This document shows positions 10,741 to 20,229 of a stretch of 43,297 nucleotides of DNA, piece after piece; position 1 is the stretch's first letter, and each line of letters begins with the position of its first letter. The stretch is from Clostridiales bacterium. GTDB taxonomy: Bacteria > Bacillota > Clostridia > Lachnospirales > Lachnospiraceae. The notes beneath the pieces are model-generated. The model was not told where the DNA came from, searched no databases, and saw only the letters and a program-made list of their open reading frames with translations. Made by a program: the position numbers and the translations under genes. The stretch lies in assembly GCA_012519565.1 (NCBI GenBank), contig JAAYPX010000222.1, positions 1 through 43,297 of the forward strand, in the 5' to 3' direction.

Positions 10741-10769
10741 ATTATATCTCTTTGGCAAGTCATAGTCAA
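10741..10769 (-). promoter_or_regulatory. spo0A proximal sigma-A promoter
   Basis: Minus strand TTGACT (10764-10769), a 17-base spacer and TATAAT (10741-10746). This predicts a leader of about 145 bases before spo0A. The leader holds a small inverted repeat TCACA / TGTGA (10686-10698). Confidence 0.75.
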
Positions 10770-10914
10770 TGAATATTCGTTAAGCATATTACACAAAATG
10801 TCATTTTTATATTTTGACTATATTACAGCATTAGATATTTTACACTTGATCAAACAAAATAACCAAATCACATTTGTAAAAGCGGATAATTATGTTAATA
10901 TTTACCACGTTTTT

Positions 10915-10943
10915 ATTATATCTCTTTGATTTTGAACATTCAA
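10915..10943 (-). promoter_or_regulatory. spo0A distal sigma-A promoter
   Basis: Minus strand TTGAAT (10938-10943), a 17-base spacer and TATAAT (10915-10920). Its spacer end and -10, CAAAGAGATATAATA, are identical to those of the proximal promoter 174 bases downstream. A 0A box lies just upstream. Confidence 0.65.
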
Positions 10944-10961
10944 TTCTTTCTTTTCGCACCA

Positions 10962-10968
10962 TTCGACA
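10962..10968 (-). promoter_or_regulatory. 0A box (Spo0A binding site)
   Basis: Minus strand TGTCGAA, an exact match to the Spo0A core site. Its centre is about 57 bases upstream of the predicted start of the distal spo0A promoter, a suitable place for an activator. Autoregulation of spo0A is inferred. Confidence 0.6.
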
Positions 10969-10991
10969 GTTAAAATTTGTAAATATGCGTT

Positions 10992-11026
10992 AAAAATCTC
11001 AATATACAATATTTTGTATATTGAGA
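10992..11026 (-). terminator. Terminator after spoIVB
   Basis: TCTCAATATACAA (10997-11009) and TTGTATATTGAGA (11014-11026) are perfect 13-base inverted repeats with a four-base loop; on the minus strand TTTTTA follows. It is about 90 bases past the spoIVB stop and separates it from spo0A transcription. Confidence 0.85.
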
Positions 11027-11118
11027 ATAAATTCATGTATAATATGATGTTAATTAATAAAAAAAATACTTGCTTTTTAAATTATTAAGTCGACTTCTTT
11101 TTAAAACAAAACAATTTA

Positions 11119-12402
11119 TTATTCTAAATTATTTACCATGTTTTCAATGAATGTACCGTAACCTTTCGTTGAATCCTGTATAAATACATGGGTAACAGCT
11201 CCTATTATCTTGTTATTTTGAATTATAGGGCTACCACTCATACCCTGTACAATTCCTCCAGTAAGTTCCAATAATTTCTCATCTGTTATGCGTATTACTA
11301 TCCCTTTGCTAAGATTACTATTACTTATATCCACATGTTCTATTTGAATCTCATACTCACCTATTTCATCACCAACTGTGCATAATATCTTTGCTTTACC
11401 AATCTTTACATCCTGTTTCAGTCCTATTTCCAGCGGTTTATCCTTAGCAAAGCCATTATAATTTTCATTTACTTTTCCGAATATGCCTTGATAGGAATTG
11501 ACCCTTATGCTGCCCATCCTATACTTGTTACTCTGCTTAATCATTCCTATAAGTTCACCGGGTTCTCCCTCTTTCCCTTTAATTATAGACATAATTTGTG
11601 CCGCATAAATTGAACCAGATTTTATCTCCATTAAAACCCCAGTATCTATATCTGTTATTCCATGTCCAAGGGCTCCAAAATAACCATTGGTAGATACAAA
11701 GGTTAAGGTTCCTATACCTTGGGTATTGTCTCTAATCCATGCTCCAATTTTATAACTGCCGCTAGGAGTTTTTACTGGAGTTATACGAACTGTAATTTCA
11801 TCCCCATTTCTTCTAACAAGAAGCGTAACATCTTTCCCATTACATTTTTGTATCTCCTCAATCAGCTCATTCTTGTTTGCTAATTTTTTATTATTTATAG
11901 CTAAAATATAATCTCCAGACTTTAATTTATTGTTAACTGGTTCATAATTCAGTCCATCTTCACCGGTTATCTTACCACTTCCTAAAACCAGAATTCCATC
12001 AGTGTCAATATAGATACCAATCGGCTCTCCACTGGGAATTAACTCAATCTTTTCTATTACATCCAAGGAAATACTTTTAAAATTAAATAATCCAAATAAC
12101 TTCAGGTTAACTTTATAATTACCGGTTTTTGATGATGATATTTTAAAAGGCTCATTTAAATTAATATTAATTTGATTAGATGGAACCTTAAGATCGTTAA
12201 CACTAATAACACCTATATCATCAGTCTTTATATTTGCTTTCATAGGAATATTAAAATTAAACTCTTCCTCATTACCAACTAAAATCTTAATATCATTTGG
12301 TATGCTCTTAACCAATTTGTAATAATAAAAACCAAAAATAGCAATTAGAATGATAAAAAAGAGTGAAATTAATACCCTTCTGTAGTTTTTTACGCTTCTC
12401 AT
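11119..12402 (-). CDS. spoIVB: SpoIVB serine peptidase (S55)
   Basis: Signalling protease secreted from the forespore into the intermembrane space, where in known sporeformers it triggers activation of the mother-cell sigma-K pathway. The 427 residues start with a basic stretch and a membrane anchor (about 10-28), followed by a PDZ domain (about 125-210, with SGDYILAINNKKL) and the S55 peptidase domain with GALGHGITD (catalytic His) and GMSGSPII (catalytic Ser near residue 389-391). Length equals the family norm. The start follows GAGGTG. No sigma-F or sigma-G promoter could be identified confidently in the 302-base interval upstream, which holds the recN terminator and a 7-bp hairpin (12537-12554). 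Confidence 0.96.
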   Translation of the reverse strand: MRSVKNYRRVLISLFFIILIAIFGFYYYKLVKSIPNDIKILVGNEEEFNFNIPMKANIKTDDIGVISVNDLKVPSNQININLNEPFKISSSKTGNYKVNLKLFGLFNFKSISLDVIEKIELIPSGEPIGIYIDTDGILVLGSGKITGEDGLNYEPVNNKLKSGDYILAINNKKLANKNELIEEIQKCNGKDVTLLVRRNGDEITVRITPVKTPSGSYKIGAWIRDNTQGIGTLTFVSTNGYFGALGHGITDIDTGVLMEIKSGSIYAAQIMSIIKGKEGEPGELIGMIKQSNKYRMGSIRVNSYQGIFGKVNENYNGFAKDKPLEIGLKQDVKIGKAKILCTVGDEIGEYEIQIEHVDISNSNLSKGIVIRITDEKLLELTGGIVQGMSGSPIIQNNKIIGAVTHVFIQDSTKGYGTFIENMVNNLE

Positions 12403-12644
12403 CCTTGCACCTCATACATGTAATATTATATTTCCCTCTGATTTTAATAAATATATATTTCCATAGGTCTAACCTATCATATTATCTGCGGTAAGTATCA
12501 ATCCACCATTGATGATATAAACTCTGCCAGTGTGCTAGTACGCTGTTGCGTACTTGAATTATAATCAATAAGTACAATTAGATTCAGATTAGGAAATAAG
12601 TCTGAAAATGTTTAAGTATAAGACCATTAAGATGACCTATGAAT

Positions 12645-12677
12645 CAAAAAAGGATATACTTAGTATTGTATATCCTT
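12645..12677 (-). terminator. Terminator after recN
   Basis: AAGGATATAC (12650-12659) pairs perfectly with GTATATCCTT (12668-12677) around eight bases; on the minus strand the stem runs into TTTTTTG. It lies 27 bases past the recN stop. Confidence 0.9.
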
Positions 12678-12704
12678 AAGTTTAGTATACGTCTTTTTTA
12701 TTTT

Positions 12705-14390
12705 TTATATTTTGTATTTTTTAGTAGCCAAAGCCAACTCTTTCATCTCTTTGGCACTTTCTGTAACCCTATGGGTTATTACTGCACCACCTAGGATTCT
12801 CGCTAATTCTTCTACAGCTTCATCATAATCTAATTCTTTTATCTGAGTTTGGGTTGTTACATTATCTGTAACTTTCTCTATAATGTAATGACTATCAGCC
12901 ATTGCAGCAATCTGAGCTAAATGAGTAATACATATAATTTGATGATGTTTTGCAATCTCTGCCAATTGCTCCGATACTTTTTGTGCTGTTCTTCCACTAA
13001 TACCAGTATCGATCTCATCAAAAATTAAGGTTTCGATTTCATCTTTATCTGCTAAGACAGATTTAATCCCTAGCATAACTCTTGACAGTTCACCACCTGA
13101 TGCCACCTTGGCCAAAGGTTTAAGATCCTCACCAGGATTAGTTGATATGATAAATTCAGCATCATCTATACCATTGGATGTATAATCCTTTAATGTATTA
13201 AATACCATCTCAAATTTGACATCTAAGAAATTGAGGGCCACCAATGCTTCTTTGATTTTTTCCGTTAGCAGAGTAGCCTTTCTCTTTCTGATTTCAGACA
13301 ATTTTAATGATATATCCCTAAGTTTTAACTCCGCCTTATCAACAGACTTCTTTAGATCACTGATATAAATATCATAATCTCTGTACTTATTTAATTTTAC
13401 CTCACAATTATCACAATATGCTTTTATTTCTTCTATAGAATTACCATATTTAGCTTTTAAATGATTTATAAGATCTAAGCGTTTTGTAACTTCATCAAAC
13501 TCTTCCTCATAATTGTCCATCTCTGAGAGATACTGTGCAATATCCCTGTTAAAATCATTTAATATACCATCTATGTCAGTTAATTGCTTGGAAAAGTCCT
13601 GTAGTCTTTCATCTAATTCAACTACTTTGGCCATCTGCTTTAACGCTCTACCTATGGCATCACCTGCTGAGCCTGCATCATATCCTGTGCTGGCATAGAT
13701 ACTATTTAGGACTGTTGAGATAGCATTGGCATTGGATAATCTTTTGTAAGCTGCAGATAACTCCTCATCTTCACCAGCTATAAGAGATGCGCTTTTAATT
13801 TCATTAATCTCATATTCTAAAAACGAAATCTCTCTTAGCCTTTTTTCTTCATCCATACCTGCCTGACTTAATTCCTGCCTTAGCTTATTATATTCTCTAT
13901 AGCTTGTCTCCAATTCTTCTTTCAGATTACCGATCTCATCTTTTGCAAAACGGTCTACAATCTCCAGATGCTTAGCTTTATTTAATAAGGATTGATGTTC
14001 GTGTTGGCCATGGATATCAATTAGTAAGCTGGCTATTGTAGTCAGAGTGCTAGTAGTAACATTCTCCCCGTTAATCTTGCATATACTCCTTTTAGCCATA
14101 ATTTTTCTTGAAATAATAATTTGTCCATCATCAACAGGCAAATCCAGTTCTCTCATCGCATCCAGAACCTTTTCATCCTTGGTTTCAAAAACCAGTTGAA
14201 CCAATGCATATTCTGCTCCATTCCGAATAATATCCTTGGGTACCTTGGCACCTAATGCTGCATTTATTGAGCCAATAATAATTGATTTACCTGCTCCTGT
14301 TTCACCTGTAAGTATGTTAAGATGATCCTTAAATAATACCTCTATCTCATTAATAATAGCAAAATTTTTTACATATAGACTTACTAACAT
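12705..14390 (-). CDS. recN: DNA repair protein RecN
   Basis: SMC-like ATPase that acts early at DNA double-strand breaks. The 561 residues show Walker A GETGAGKS at 29-36, the family's DIHGQHEHQSLL, a long central coiled-coil region, the ABC signature KVASGGELSRVMLG and Walker B LIFDEIDTGISG. GGGAGG lies 7 bases before the ATG. Its own promoter overlaps a LexA-type box, which suggests SOS control. In most Firmicutes argR is directly upstream; here a 7-kb block lies between them. Confidence 0.98.
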   Translation of the reverse strand: MLVSLYVKNFAIINEIEVLFKDHLNILTGETGAGKSIIIGSINAALGAKVPKDIIRNGAEYALVQLVFETKDEKVLDAMRELDLPVDDGQIIISRKIMAKRSICKINGENVTTSTLTTIASLLIDIHGQHEHQSLLNKAKHLEIVDRFAKDEIGNLKEELETSYREYNKLRQELSQAGMDEEKRLREISFLEYEINEIKSASLIAGEDEELSAAYKRLSNANAISTVLNSIYASTGYDAGSAGDAIGRALKQMAKVVELDERLQDFSKQLTDIDGILNDFNRDIAQYLSEMDNYEEEFDEVTKRLDLINHLKAKYGNSIEEIKAYCDNCEVKLNKYRDYDIYISDLKKSVDKAELKLRDISLKLSEIRKRKATLLTEKIKEALVALNFLDVKFEMVFNTLKDYTSNGIDDAEFIISTNPGEDLKPLAKVASGGELSRVMLGIKSVLADKDEIETLIFDEIDTGISGRTAQKVSEQLAEIAKHHQIICITHLAQIAAMADSHYIIEKVTDNVTTQTQIKELDYDEAVEELARILGGAVITHRVTESAKEMKELALATKKYKI

Positions 14391-14429
14391 TGAATTCCTC
14401 CCAACTTCTCTTATGCAGGCTTTATTTTA

Positions 14430-14441
14430 AAACATATGTTC
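14430..14441 (-). promoter_or_regulatory. LexA (SOS) box at recN
   Basis: Minus strand AGAACATATGTTTT matches the Firmicute LexA consensus CGAACRNRYGTTYC at all but the first and last positions; the listed span is its GAAC-N4-GTTT core. It overlaps the predicted recN transcription start, where binding would block transcription. Confidence 0.65.
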
Positions 14442-14448
14442 TGCTTTT

Positions 14449-14477
14449 ATTTTAACATATTGGTAATATTTATTCAA
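14449..14477 (-). promoter_or_regulatory. Sigma-A promoter for recN
   Basis: Minus strand TTGAAT (14472-14477), a 17-base spacer and TAAAAT (14449-14454), predicting transcription from about 14442. The rest of the 377-base interval up to 14767 holds the next gene's terminator and nothing else recognised. Confidence 0.7.
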
Positions 14478-14644
14478 TTCATTTCTTTAATATCGTCATT
14501 AAGTCTATTATTCTAATTAATCCTTAAGCATATTACCGATTTTCAAACCATATAATAAAATTTATTACAGGGGTCTAAACTTTAATCTGCATAGGAAAGC
14601 ATCGGGCTTTATTTTAATTTAGCCCAACATAAATAATAGCTCCT

Positions 14645-14703
14645 ATAAAAAACAGATGATATAAAACAGTACTAAGCCTATGCCCATAATGTTTTATATC
14701 ATC
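14645..14703 (-). terminator. Terminator after the BIG2 protein gene
   Basis: GATGATATAAAACA (14655-14668) and TGTTTTATATCATC (14690-14703) form a perfect 14-base stem with a 21-base loop; on the minus strand TGTTTTTTATAG follows. Confidence 0.85.
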
Positions 14704-14767
14704 CATTATTAAATCACTTTACTGGTTTTGTATTATAATTATGTAAGTAATAAATAGCATTAAATAT

Positions 14768-17700
14768 TTACTTTATTTTTGTTACTTTAATCTTACAGGT
14801 CAGTGTCTTACCATCTACTTTAGCTGTTATCGTAGCTTCACCAACAGCCTTGGTAGTAACCATACCATTTCTAACCTGGGCTACAGAAGGTTTATTGGAA
14901 GTCCAAATTACTCTTGATGTATTCCCCTCAACCTGTAACATAAATTGCTCATATTGTTCCAGGGTTATACTGTTGATATTAAGTCCAACTACATTTATTT
15001 CTACTGTTGCTGATTTGCCAGATTCCGTCATTGCAGTTATAGTAGCTGTTCCAGTAGATTTTGCTTTTATCTTACCAGTCTTGGTGTTAACCTCTACTAC
15101 AGAAGAATTGCTAGAACTCCATGTAACACCGTCAGTAGAATCTGCCGGCCTTAAGACTGCCTTTAAGGTTCTTTCTTCACCTCTGGACATGACTATTTTT
15201 TTATCTGATAAGGTTAATGCTGTAGATGGTATTTCATCTTTAACAGTTAGGTAAGCAACGGCTTTCTTTCCACTATTATCATTGGCGTAAGCTGTTATAG
15301 TTGCTTTACCAGCTTTTAAAGCTGTTATGGTTCCATCTTCTTCAATCACTGCCACATCCTCATCACTAGATACCCATTTAACATTACGGTATGTTGCATT
15401 AGATGGTTTGATGGTAGGTTTCAATACTCGATTAGTACCTACTATCATTGTAAAGTATGAGGTGTCCAGTTTAATGCTAGTTACAGGTCTTACAACTCTT
15501 ATTACACAACTAGCTTGTATATTGCTTCCATCTTTGGTTGTTGCTGTAATTGTGGCATATCCCAAGGCTACACCAGTTACTTTACCACTTTTATCTACTC
15601 TAGCCACACTTTTATCACTGCTAGTCCATGTAACATTTTTATTACTAGTTGTAGCCGGAAGAATTTCTGCTTCTAAATTAAGACTCTCTTTTAATCCAAG
15701 ATTATAAGTTTCATAGTTTAATTTTATCGAATTAGCCAACTCAATAACCTTAACTACACAAGTTGCCTTAATTCCCCCATCTTCAGTGGTAACTGTAATT
15801 GTTGCAGAACCTCCTCTTTTTCCTTCAACAATTCCATCTTCAGTAACTGCTGCCACTTCAGGATCAGAAGTAGACCATGTTACCTTTAGATTGGATGCAT
15901 CACTAGGTGTTACAGAGGCTCTTAATCTGAATGTTTGATTCACATAAATGGTCTTCTCAGAGAAATTCAGTATAACTCCTGTAACTGGTTGTTTGACTGT
16001 TATTTTACAGATAGCCTCTGCTCCAGCTTCAGTTCTTACAGTAACTGTGGCAATACCAGATGCTTTTGCAGTGACTTTACCCTTATGATCAACTGTTACA
16101 ACATTACTATCACTGGTCTCCCAGAGCAGACGAGTTTTTGTACTGTTTTGTGGTATTATAGTAGTTTCAAATATGTAAGTATCTCCAACCATTAATTCCA
16201 AAGTATTCACATCCAGAGAAACACCAGTAGCTTCCTGACTTACCGTAATAGTACAGTAATCCGTATATCCACCATCATTACTCCTAACTATAATAACTGC
16301 TGTACCTGGGCTTTTAGCCGTTACCTTACCCGATGCATCTACAGATGCCACCCTGTCATTGGTAGAGCTCCACGTTACCAAGGTATTACTGGAAGTCAAA
16401 GGTAGCAAATTATATGTAAGGACAGCTGTTTGATCTACAAACATTGTCTTCTCTTTTTCGGTAATAGAAATTCCTGAAACACCAACTTCTATATTAATCT
16501 CACACATTGCCTTAACATTTAAATCATTATCAGAGGTAGCATATATTGTAACTGTACCTGGTTTTATTAAGGTCACCAAACCATTATCATCTACTCTGGC
16601 TTTAGATGTATCTGATGAGGACCAGTGTACCTTTTTATTATAGGCATTTTCAGGATAAACAATTGCGTTTAGTTGTATTCTACCAACAGACAAGTCTACT
16701 GTCATACTACTTTCCGATAAGGATATGCTTTTAACAGGCTGTTCTACCGTTACATGACAATATCCTACCACTACATTATCAGTGTTGATTGCAGAGATAA
16801 CAGCATTACCTCCTGCCTTACCCTGAATTACTACTGAAGGTCCATTGATACTAACTATTGATACAATATTTTCATCTGATGACTCCCAGGTTATTGCCGA
16901 GGATGTATGATCTTTGGGGCTGACATTGGCAATTAATGTTTTGGTACCATTAATAGGTATAATTACCTGGGACGGCTCTACTACTACCTTCTCTATTGCT
17001 TGTAGAACGGTAATCTCACAGGTCGCCTTTTTAACAATACCATCGATAGTTTGTGTTGCAGTAATTGTTACAATACCTGGTTTTAAAGCCTTTACCAAAC
17101 CATCTTCTACAGTTGCAATACTTTCATTGCTACTAGTCCACTGCACAGGTTTAGTTTCATCTGTTAATCTGGCATATAACTGCAGGCTACCTGTTGTATA
17201 GATTGAGGCTTCTGTTTTACTTAGGGCAATACCGTCAATTACTTTTATATTAATCTCAATCGACTCATTTAATCCTAATTTATTTCGAGTTGAAACATCA
17301 TATAGGTTACTGCTATTTTCATATGTTAAAAAGATCGTTTCCTCTCCATACTTATTGGCAGTAAATATTCCTCTATTCTTATCTATACTGACAATACTAG
17401 AAGTACCAGTTTTTGGACTGTACTTAAACACCTTAGCATCTGGAATATTGGAATTGTCCAGAATATTATAGATGTCACCTACTGTCATATTAAGATTTCG
17501 ATTATTAATTATAACAGGAACTACTATTTTCAAGTAGGCATAAGGTACATCGGAACTCTTATTATATGTATTATCTGCATAAGCAAATATCTCATATGTT
17601 CCTGCTTTCACATTAGTAAACATTATACTACCACTTAATTCACTTATGTTATAACTCATCTTTGATGTGTCATTAGGAGAAATTAGTTTTCCCGTACTAA

Positions 17701-18616
17701 GATCATATATCTCCCACTTTAAATTATTAGCCCGTCTTGCGTTAGAGTTAATTGTAAATTCAGATGGGACTATAGCAGGCTCACCTAGTTTATCTACCTT
17801 ATCTACAGAATAAACATTATGGGGCATAGCATCAGTGTCATAATATGATAGGCTAAAAGCTGGTCTTACAACTACCTTTATTTTAACTTCTTGGGGGCTA
17901 CCATTTTTAGAAAAAGTTTTGGTTGTTGCTTTTATATATGTAGTTCCTGCTCCCTTAGCTACTACCTTACCATTGGAATCAACAGTAGCAATATTGTTAT
18001 TCTCACTTGTCCACAAAACTAATGGAGAAGTATCGCCACCATCCACATATCTTAGATATAGTTGCTGCTCACCTGCTGGCTCTAGATCCTGATCAAGTTT
18101 ATATAGTACAAGTGTAGTTTCTTGATCATCTTCTAACAATTCATTATCTACTCCCAGGTTTTGCCTGATCTTACCATAGTCCCATTCTAGTCCAACTTTA
18201 ACATGTAAAATCATTGTATAAGAATAGGCACCAAGCTTTAAATTAGCCGTAATTGTAGCAAAACCAGGCCCTTTACGAATCATTTTCTGATTATAGATCT
18301 GATGAGGAACAGGTTCTAATACAATTACATTCTCATCAGAAGAATACCAAGTTACTTCTGTTGCATCGCTTTTCCATTCATCAGGTACTAGTATTTGTAT
18401 TACCTCTTGTATGTCTAGCATCTCATATTCTTCACCAGATTTTACTTTAGCGTTTTTTATATTAAAAATATACTCATCTGGTCTTAAAATTCCATCACCC
18501 TCATCAACCTCTGCTGCTCTGGCGTGAATTGTGTTGATACCCAGCAGCATAGATAAAAAGAGCAAGGATATAATCAAGGACATCCCTAGTGTTTTCCTTC
18601 TTTTTGAAACAATCAT
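14768..18616 (-). CDS. Secreted protein with BIG2 Ig-like repeats
   Basis: A 1282-residue exported protein of unknown role. A basic start and hydrophobic segment (about 5-30) end in HARA, a good signal peptidase I site near residue 34. About residues 461-1282 form ten back-to-back BIG2-type units of 80-85 residues, recognised by recurring WSSSD..VA.VD..G.V.A...G.ATITA. Two more diverged units lie at about 60-140 and 165-250, with a less clear region (255-460) between. There is no LPxTG motif, S-layer domain, cell-wall binding repeat or enzymatic domain; the protein ends in KVTKIK. BIG2 domains occur in surface and adhesin-like proteins, so a cell-surface structural or adhesive role is likely but unproven. 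The start follows AGGAGGT. It has its own terminator. Confidence 0.9.
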   Translation of the reverse strand: MIVSKRRKTLGMSLIISLLFLSMLLGINTIHARAAEVDEGDGILRPDEYIFNIKNAKVKSGEEYEMLDIQEVIQILVPDEWKSDATEVTWYSSDENVIVLEPVPHQIYNQKMIRKGPGFATITANLKLGAYSYTMILHVKVGLEWDYGKIRQNLGVDNELLEDDQETTLVLYKLDQDLEPAGEQQLYLRYVDGGDTSPLVLWTSENNNIATVDSNGKVVAKGAGTTYIKATTKTFSKNGSPQEVKIKVVVRPAFSLSYYDTDAMPHNVYSVDKVDKLGEPAIVPSEFTINSNARRANNLKWEIYDLSTGKLISPNDTSKMSYNISELSGSIMFTNVKAGTYEIFAYADNTYNKSSDVPYAYLKIVVPVIINNRNLNMTVGDIYNILDNSNIPDAKVFKYSPKTGTSSIVSIDKNRGIFTANKYGEETIFLTYENSSNLYDVSTRNKLGLNESIEINIKVIDGIALSKTEASIYTTGSLQLYARLTDETKPVQWTSSNESIATVEDGLVKALKPGIVTITATQTIDGIVKKATCEITVLQAIEKVVVEPSQVIIPINGTKTLIANVSPKDHTSSAITWESSDENIVSIVSINGPSVVIQGKAGGNAVISAINTDNVVVGYCHVTVEQPVKSISLSESSMTVDLSVGRIQLNAIVYPENAYNKKVHWSSSDTSKARVDDNGLVTLIKPGTVTIYATSDNDLNVKAMCEINIEVGVSGISITEKEKTMFVDQTAVLTYNLLPLTSSNTLVTWSSTNDRVASVDASGKVTAKSPGTAVIIVRSNDGGYTDYCTITVSQEATGVSLDVNTLELMVGDTYIFETTIIPQNSTKTRLLWETSDSNVVTVDHKGKVTAKASGIATVTVRTEAGAEAICKITVKQPVTGVILNFSEKTIYVNQTFRLRASVTPSDASNLKVTWSTSDPEVAAVTEDGIVEGKRGGSATITVTTEDGGIKATCVVKVIELANSIKLNYETYNLGLKESLNLEAEILPATTSNKNVTWTSSDKSVARVDKSGKVTGVALGYATITATTKDGSNIQASCVIRVVRPVTSIKLDTSYFTMIVGTNRVLKPTIKPSNATYRNVKWVSSDEDVAVIEEDGTITALKAGKATITAYANDNSGKKAVAYLTVKDEIPSTALTLSDKKIVMSRGEERTLKAVLRPADSTDGVTWSSSNSSVVEVNTKTGKIKAKSTGTATITAMTESGKSATVEINVVGLNINSITLEQYEQFMLQVEGNTSRVIWTSNKPSVAQVRNGMVTTKAVGEATITAKVDGKTLTCKIKVTKIK

Positions 18617-18674
18617 TATGTACCTCCTAAAATCTGCTATACATTATGTATCGGCATAATTTACTGGAAACTTA

Positions 18675-18703
18675 AAATTATTTAATATAATTTTATGTGT
18701 AAA
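18675..18703 (-). promoter_or_regulatory. Possible promoter for the BIG2 protein gene
   Basis: Minus strand TTTACA (18698-18703), a 17-base spacer and TAATTT (18675-18680), directly after the hairpin that ends the MATE gene. The -10 is imperfect. Confidence 0.35.
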
Positions 18704-18744
18704 TTTTGGCAGTTATGTGTCACATTCTATCATAACTGCCAAAA
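18698..18744 (-). terminator. Terminator-like hairpin after the MATE gene
   Basis: TTTTGGCAGTTATG (18704-18717) and CATAACTGCCAAAA (18731-18744) form a perfect 14-base stem. On the minus strand it is followed by TTTACA, only a short T run, so it is a moderate terminator. Confidence 0.65.
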
Positions 18745-18784
18745 CTAATATAGATATACCTAAAACAGTACCAAAGTACTATAA

Positions 18785-20110
18785 TCAAATTAATGACAAG
18801 GTTTTATATTTTTCCCTTTTAAATCTGACTATAAAACAAATGGATCTAAACAGCCAGTCAATCGACATCGCTATCCATACTCCTAGCACACCGAGACTGG
18901 TGAAATTGACTAGTACTATACTAAAACCAATTCTCCAAGTAAACATTGACACTATAGAAATAATCATTGTAAATTTAACATCATTAGCTGCCCGTAAAGC
19001 GTTAGGCAAAGCAAAGGATGTAGGCCAAATAAGAGCTGCAAGAGTACAGTGATACAGTATTAACTGCATCATAATATCGCCTGTTTCAGCGCTAAATCCA
19101 TAGATTTGTACTATCAAGGGTGATAACAAGGCGATAACGATATTAATTCCAGCCATAATAATATATACGACTTTCATCAATTTTTTAGTATAATACTTCA
19201 CCCCTTCATAATCCCTTGCCCCAACCAATTGCCCTACAACAGTAATTAGAGCCAGGCCTATGGCACTTCCAGGAAGAACACCAAAACTACCAACTGTACC
19301 TGCAACAGAATTGGCAGCAGTAGCTGCTGTACCCAATTTGGCTACAATACCTAGAACAATAATTTTACCTACTTGAAACACACTGTTCTCTAAACCATTG
19401 GGTATACCTATTTGTAGTATTTTCTTTATAATAATCTTATTCAAACGAAACATTCTAAAACTGCCAATCCTTATATCACCTTTATTATTGGCAAGTAATA
19501 TCATTATAGCAATAGCGGCAAAAACCCTGGCAATTAAAGTTGCTATGGCAGCTCCAGCCACTCCCATGCTAAAACCAAAAATAAGTATAGCATTACCGGT
19601 AACATTGATTAAATTCATAATCAATGAGGTAAACATAGATATCTTAGAGTTACCCATGGATCTAAATAATGCAGCTCCCGCATTATATAATGCAAGGAAA
19701 GGATAGGATAAAGCAGACCAGAAAAAATAGGTTATTGCATTTTCCATCACATCAGCTTCAACATGACCAAAGATTAGTTTTAATAGAGATAATCTAAAAA
19801 GGAGGGCAAATGCCATGATTAACATTGATATAGCAAAAGTTACAACAATCAGCTGTTCCGCTGCCAAACTGGCATTCTCCTTTTGCTTATGCCCAAGAAA
19901 CTGGGCAGCTACTACTGCTCCACCAGTAGCTAAGGCTGAAAATAGACCAATCAACAACACACTGATACTATCAACCAAAGACACGCCAGATACTGCTGCT
20001 TCACCAACTCTAGCTACCATTATACCATCTGCCATACCTACAGTAACGGCCAAAATCTGCTCAATAATAAGCGGTATTATTAATCTCATTAAATCTTTTC
20101 TTGAAAACAT
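18785..20110 (-). CDS. MATE family efflux transporter
   Basis: Predicted cation-coupled multidrug/toxin exporter in the cytoplasmic membrane. The 441 residues are the usual length for twelve membrane segments, with the typical N-terminal pattern IIEQILAVTVGMADGIMVARVGEAAVSGVSL split over helices 1-2 and the mirrored second half (GLENSVFQVGKI, then LGTAATAANSVAG). The ATG follows GGTGGAGGG. It sits between yebC and the BIG2 gene, with long gaps on both sides, so it is probably transcribed alone. Substrate cannot be predicted. Confidence 0.92.
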   Translation of the reverse strand: MFSRKDLMRLIIPLIIEQILAVTVGMADGIMVARVGEAAVSGVSLVDSISVLLIGLFSALATGGAVVAAQFLGHKQKENASLAAEQLIVVTFAISMLIMAFALLFRLSLLKLIFGHVEADVMENAITYFFWSALSYPFLALYNAGAALFRSMGNSKISMFTSLIMNLINVTGNAILIFGFSMGVAGAAIATLIARVFAAIAIMILLANNKGDIRIGSFRMFRLNKIIIKKILQIGIPNGLENSVFQVGKIIVLGIVAKLGTAATAANSVAGTVGSFGVLPGSAIGLALITVVGQLVGARDYEGVKYYTKKLMKVVYIIMAGINIVIALLSPLIVQIYGFSAETGDIMMQLILYHCTLAALIWPTSFALPNALRAANDVKFTMIISIVSMFTWRIGFSIVLVNFTSLGVLGVWIAMSIDWLFRSICFIVRFKREKYKTLSLI

Positions 20111-20192
20111 TTACCCTCCACCTTCCTAGGTCAAAGCATAATTGAGTACTACTTAACCTCTACATAATTGCAAACATACTTTCGTAATAAAA

Positions 20193-20229
20193 TAGGGACT
20201 TCCGATATTGTAACCGGATTGCCCCTGTA
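20193..20229 (-). promoter_or_regulatory. Hairpin in the leader region of the MATE gene
   Basis: AGGG..CCG pairs with CGG..CCCT over an AT-containing loop; on the minus strand TATTTTATT follows. It could be an attenuator upstream of the MATE gene. The 461-base interval 20111-20571 otherwise holds one inverted repeat near yebC (20478-20519) and AT-rich sequence. Confidence 0.3.

Noticed and set aside
10589-11118. Sigma-H promoter for spo0A
   Set aside because: No good match to both -35 and -10 of sigma-H was found; only sigma-A-like sites are convincing.
12403-12704. Sigma-F or sigma-G promoter for spoIVB
   Set aside because: Only partial matches in AT-rich DNA; none had both elements at proper spacing.
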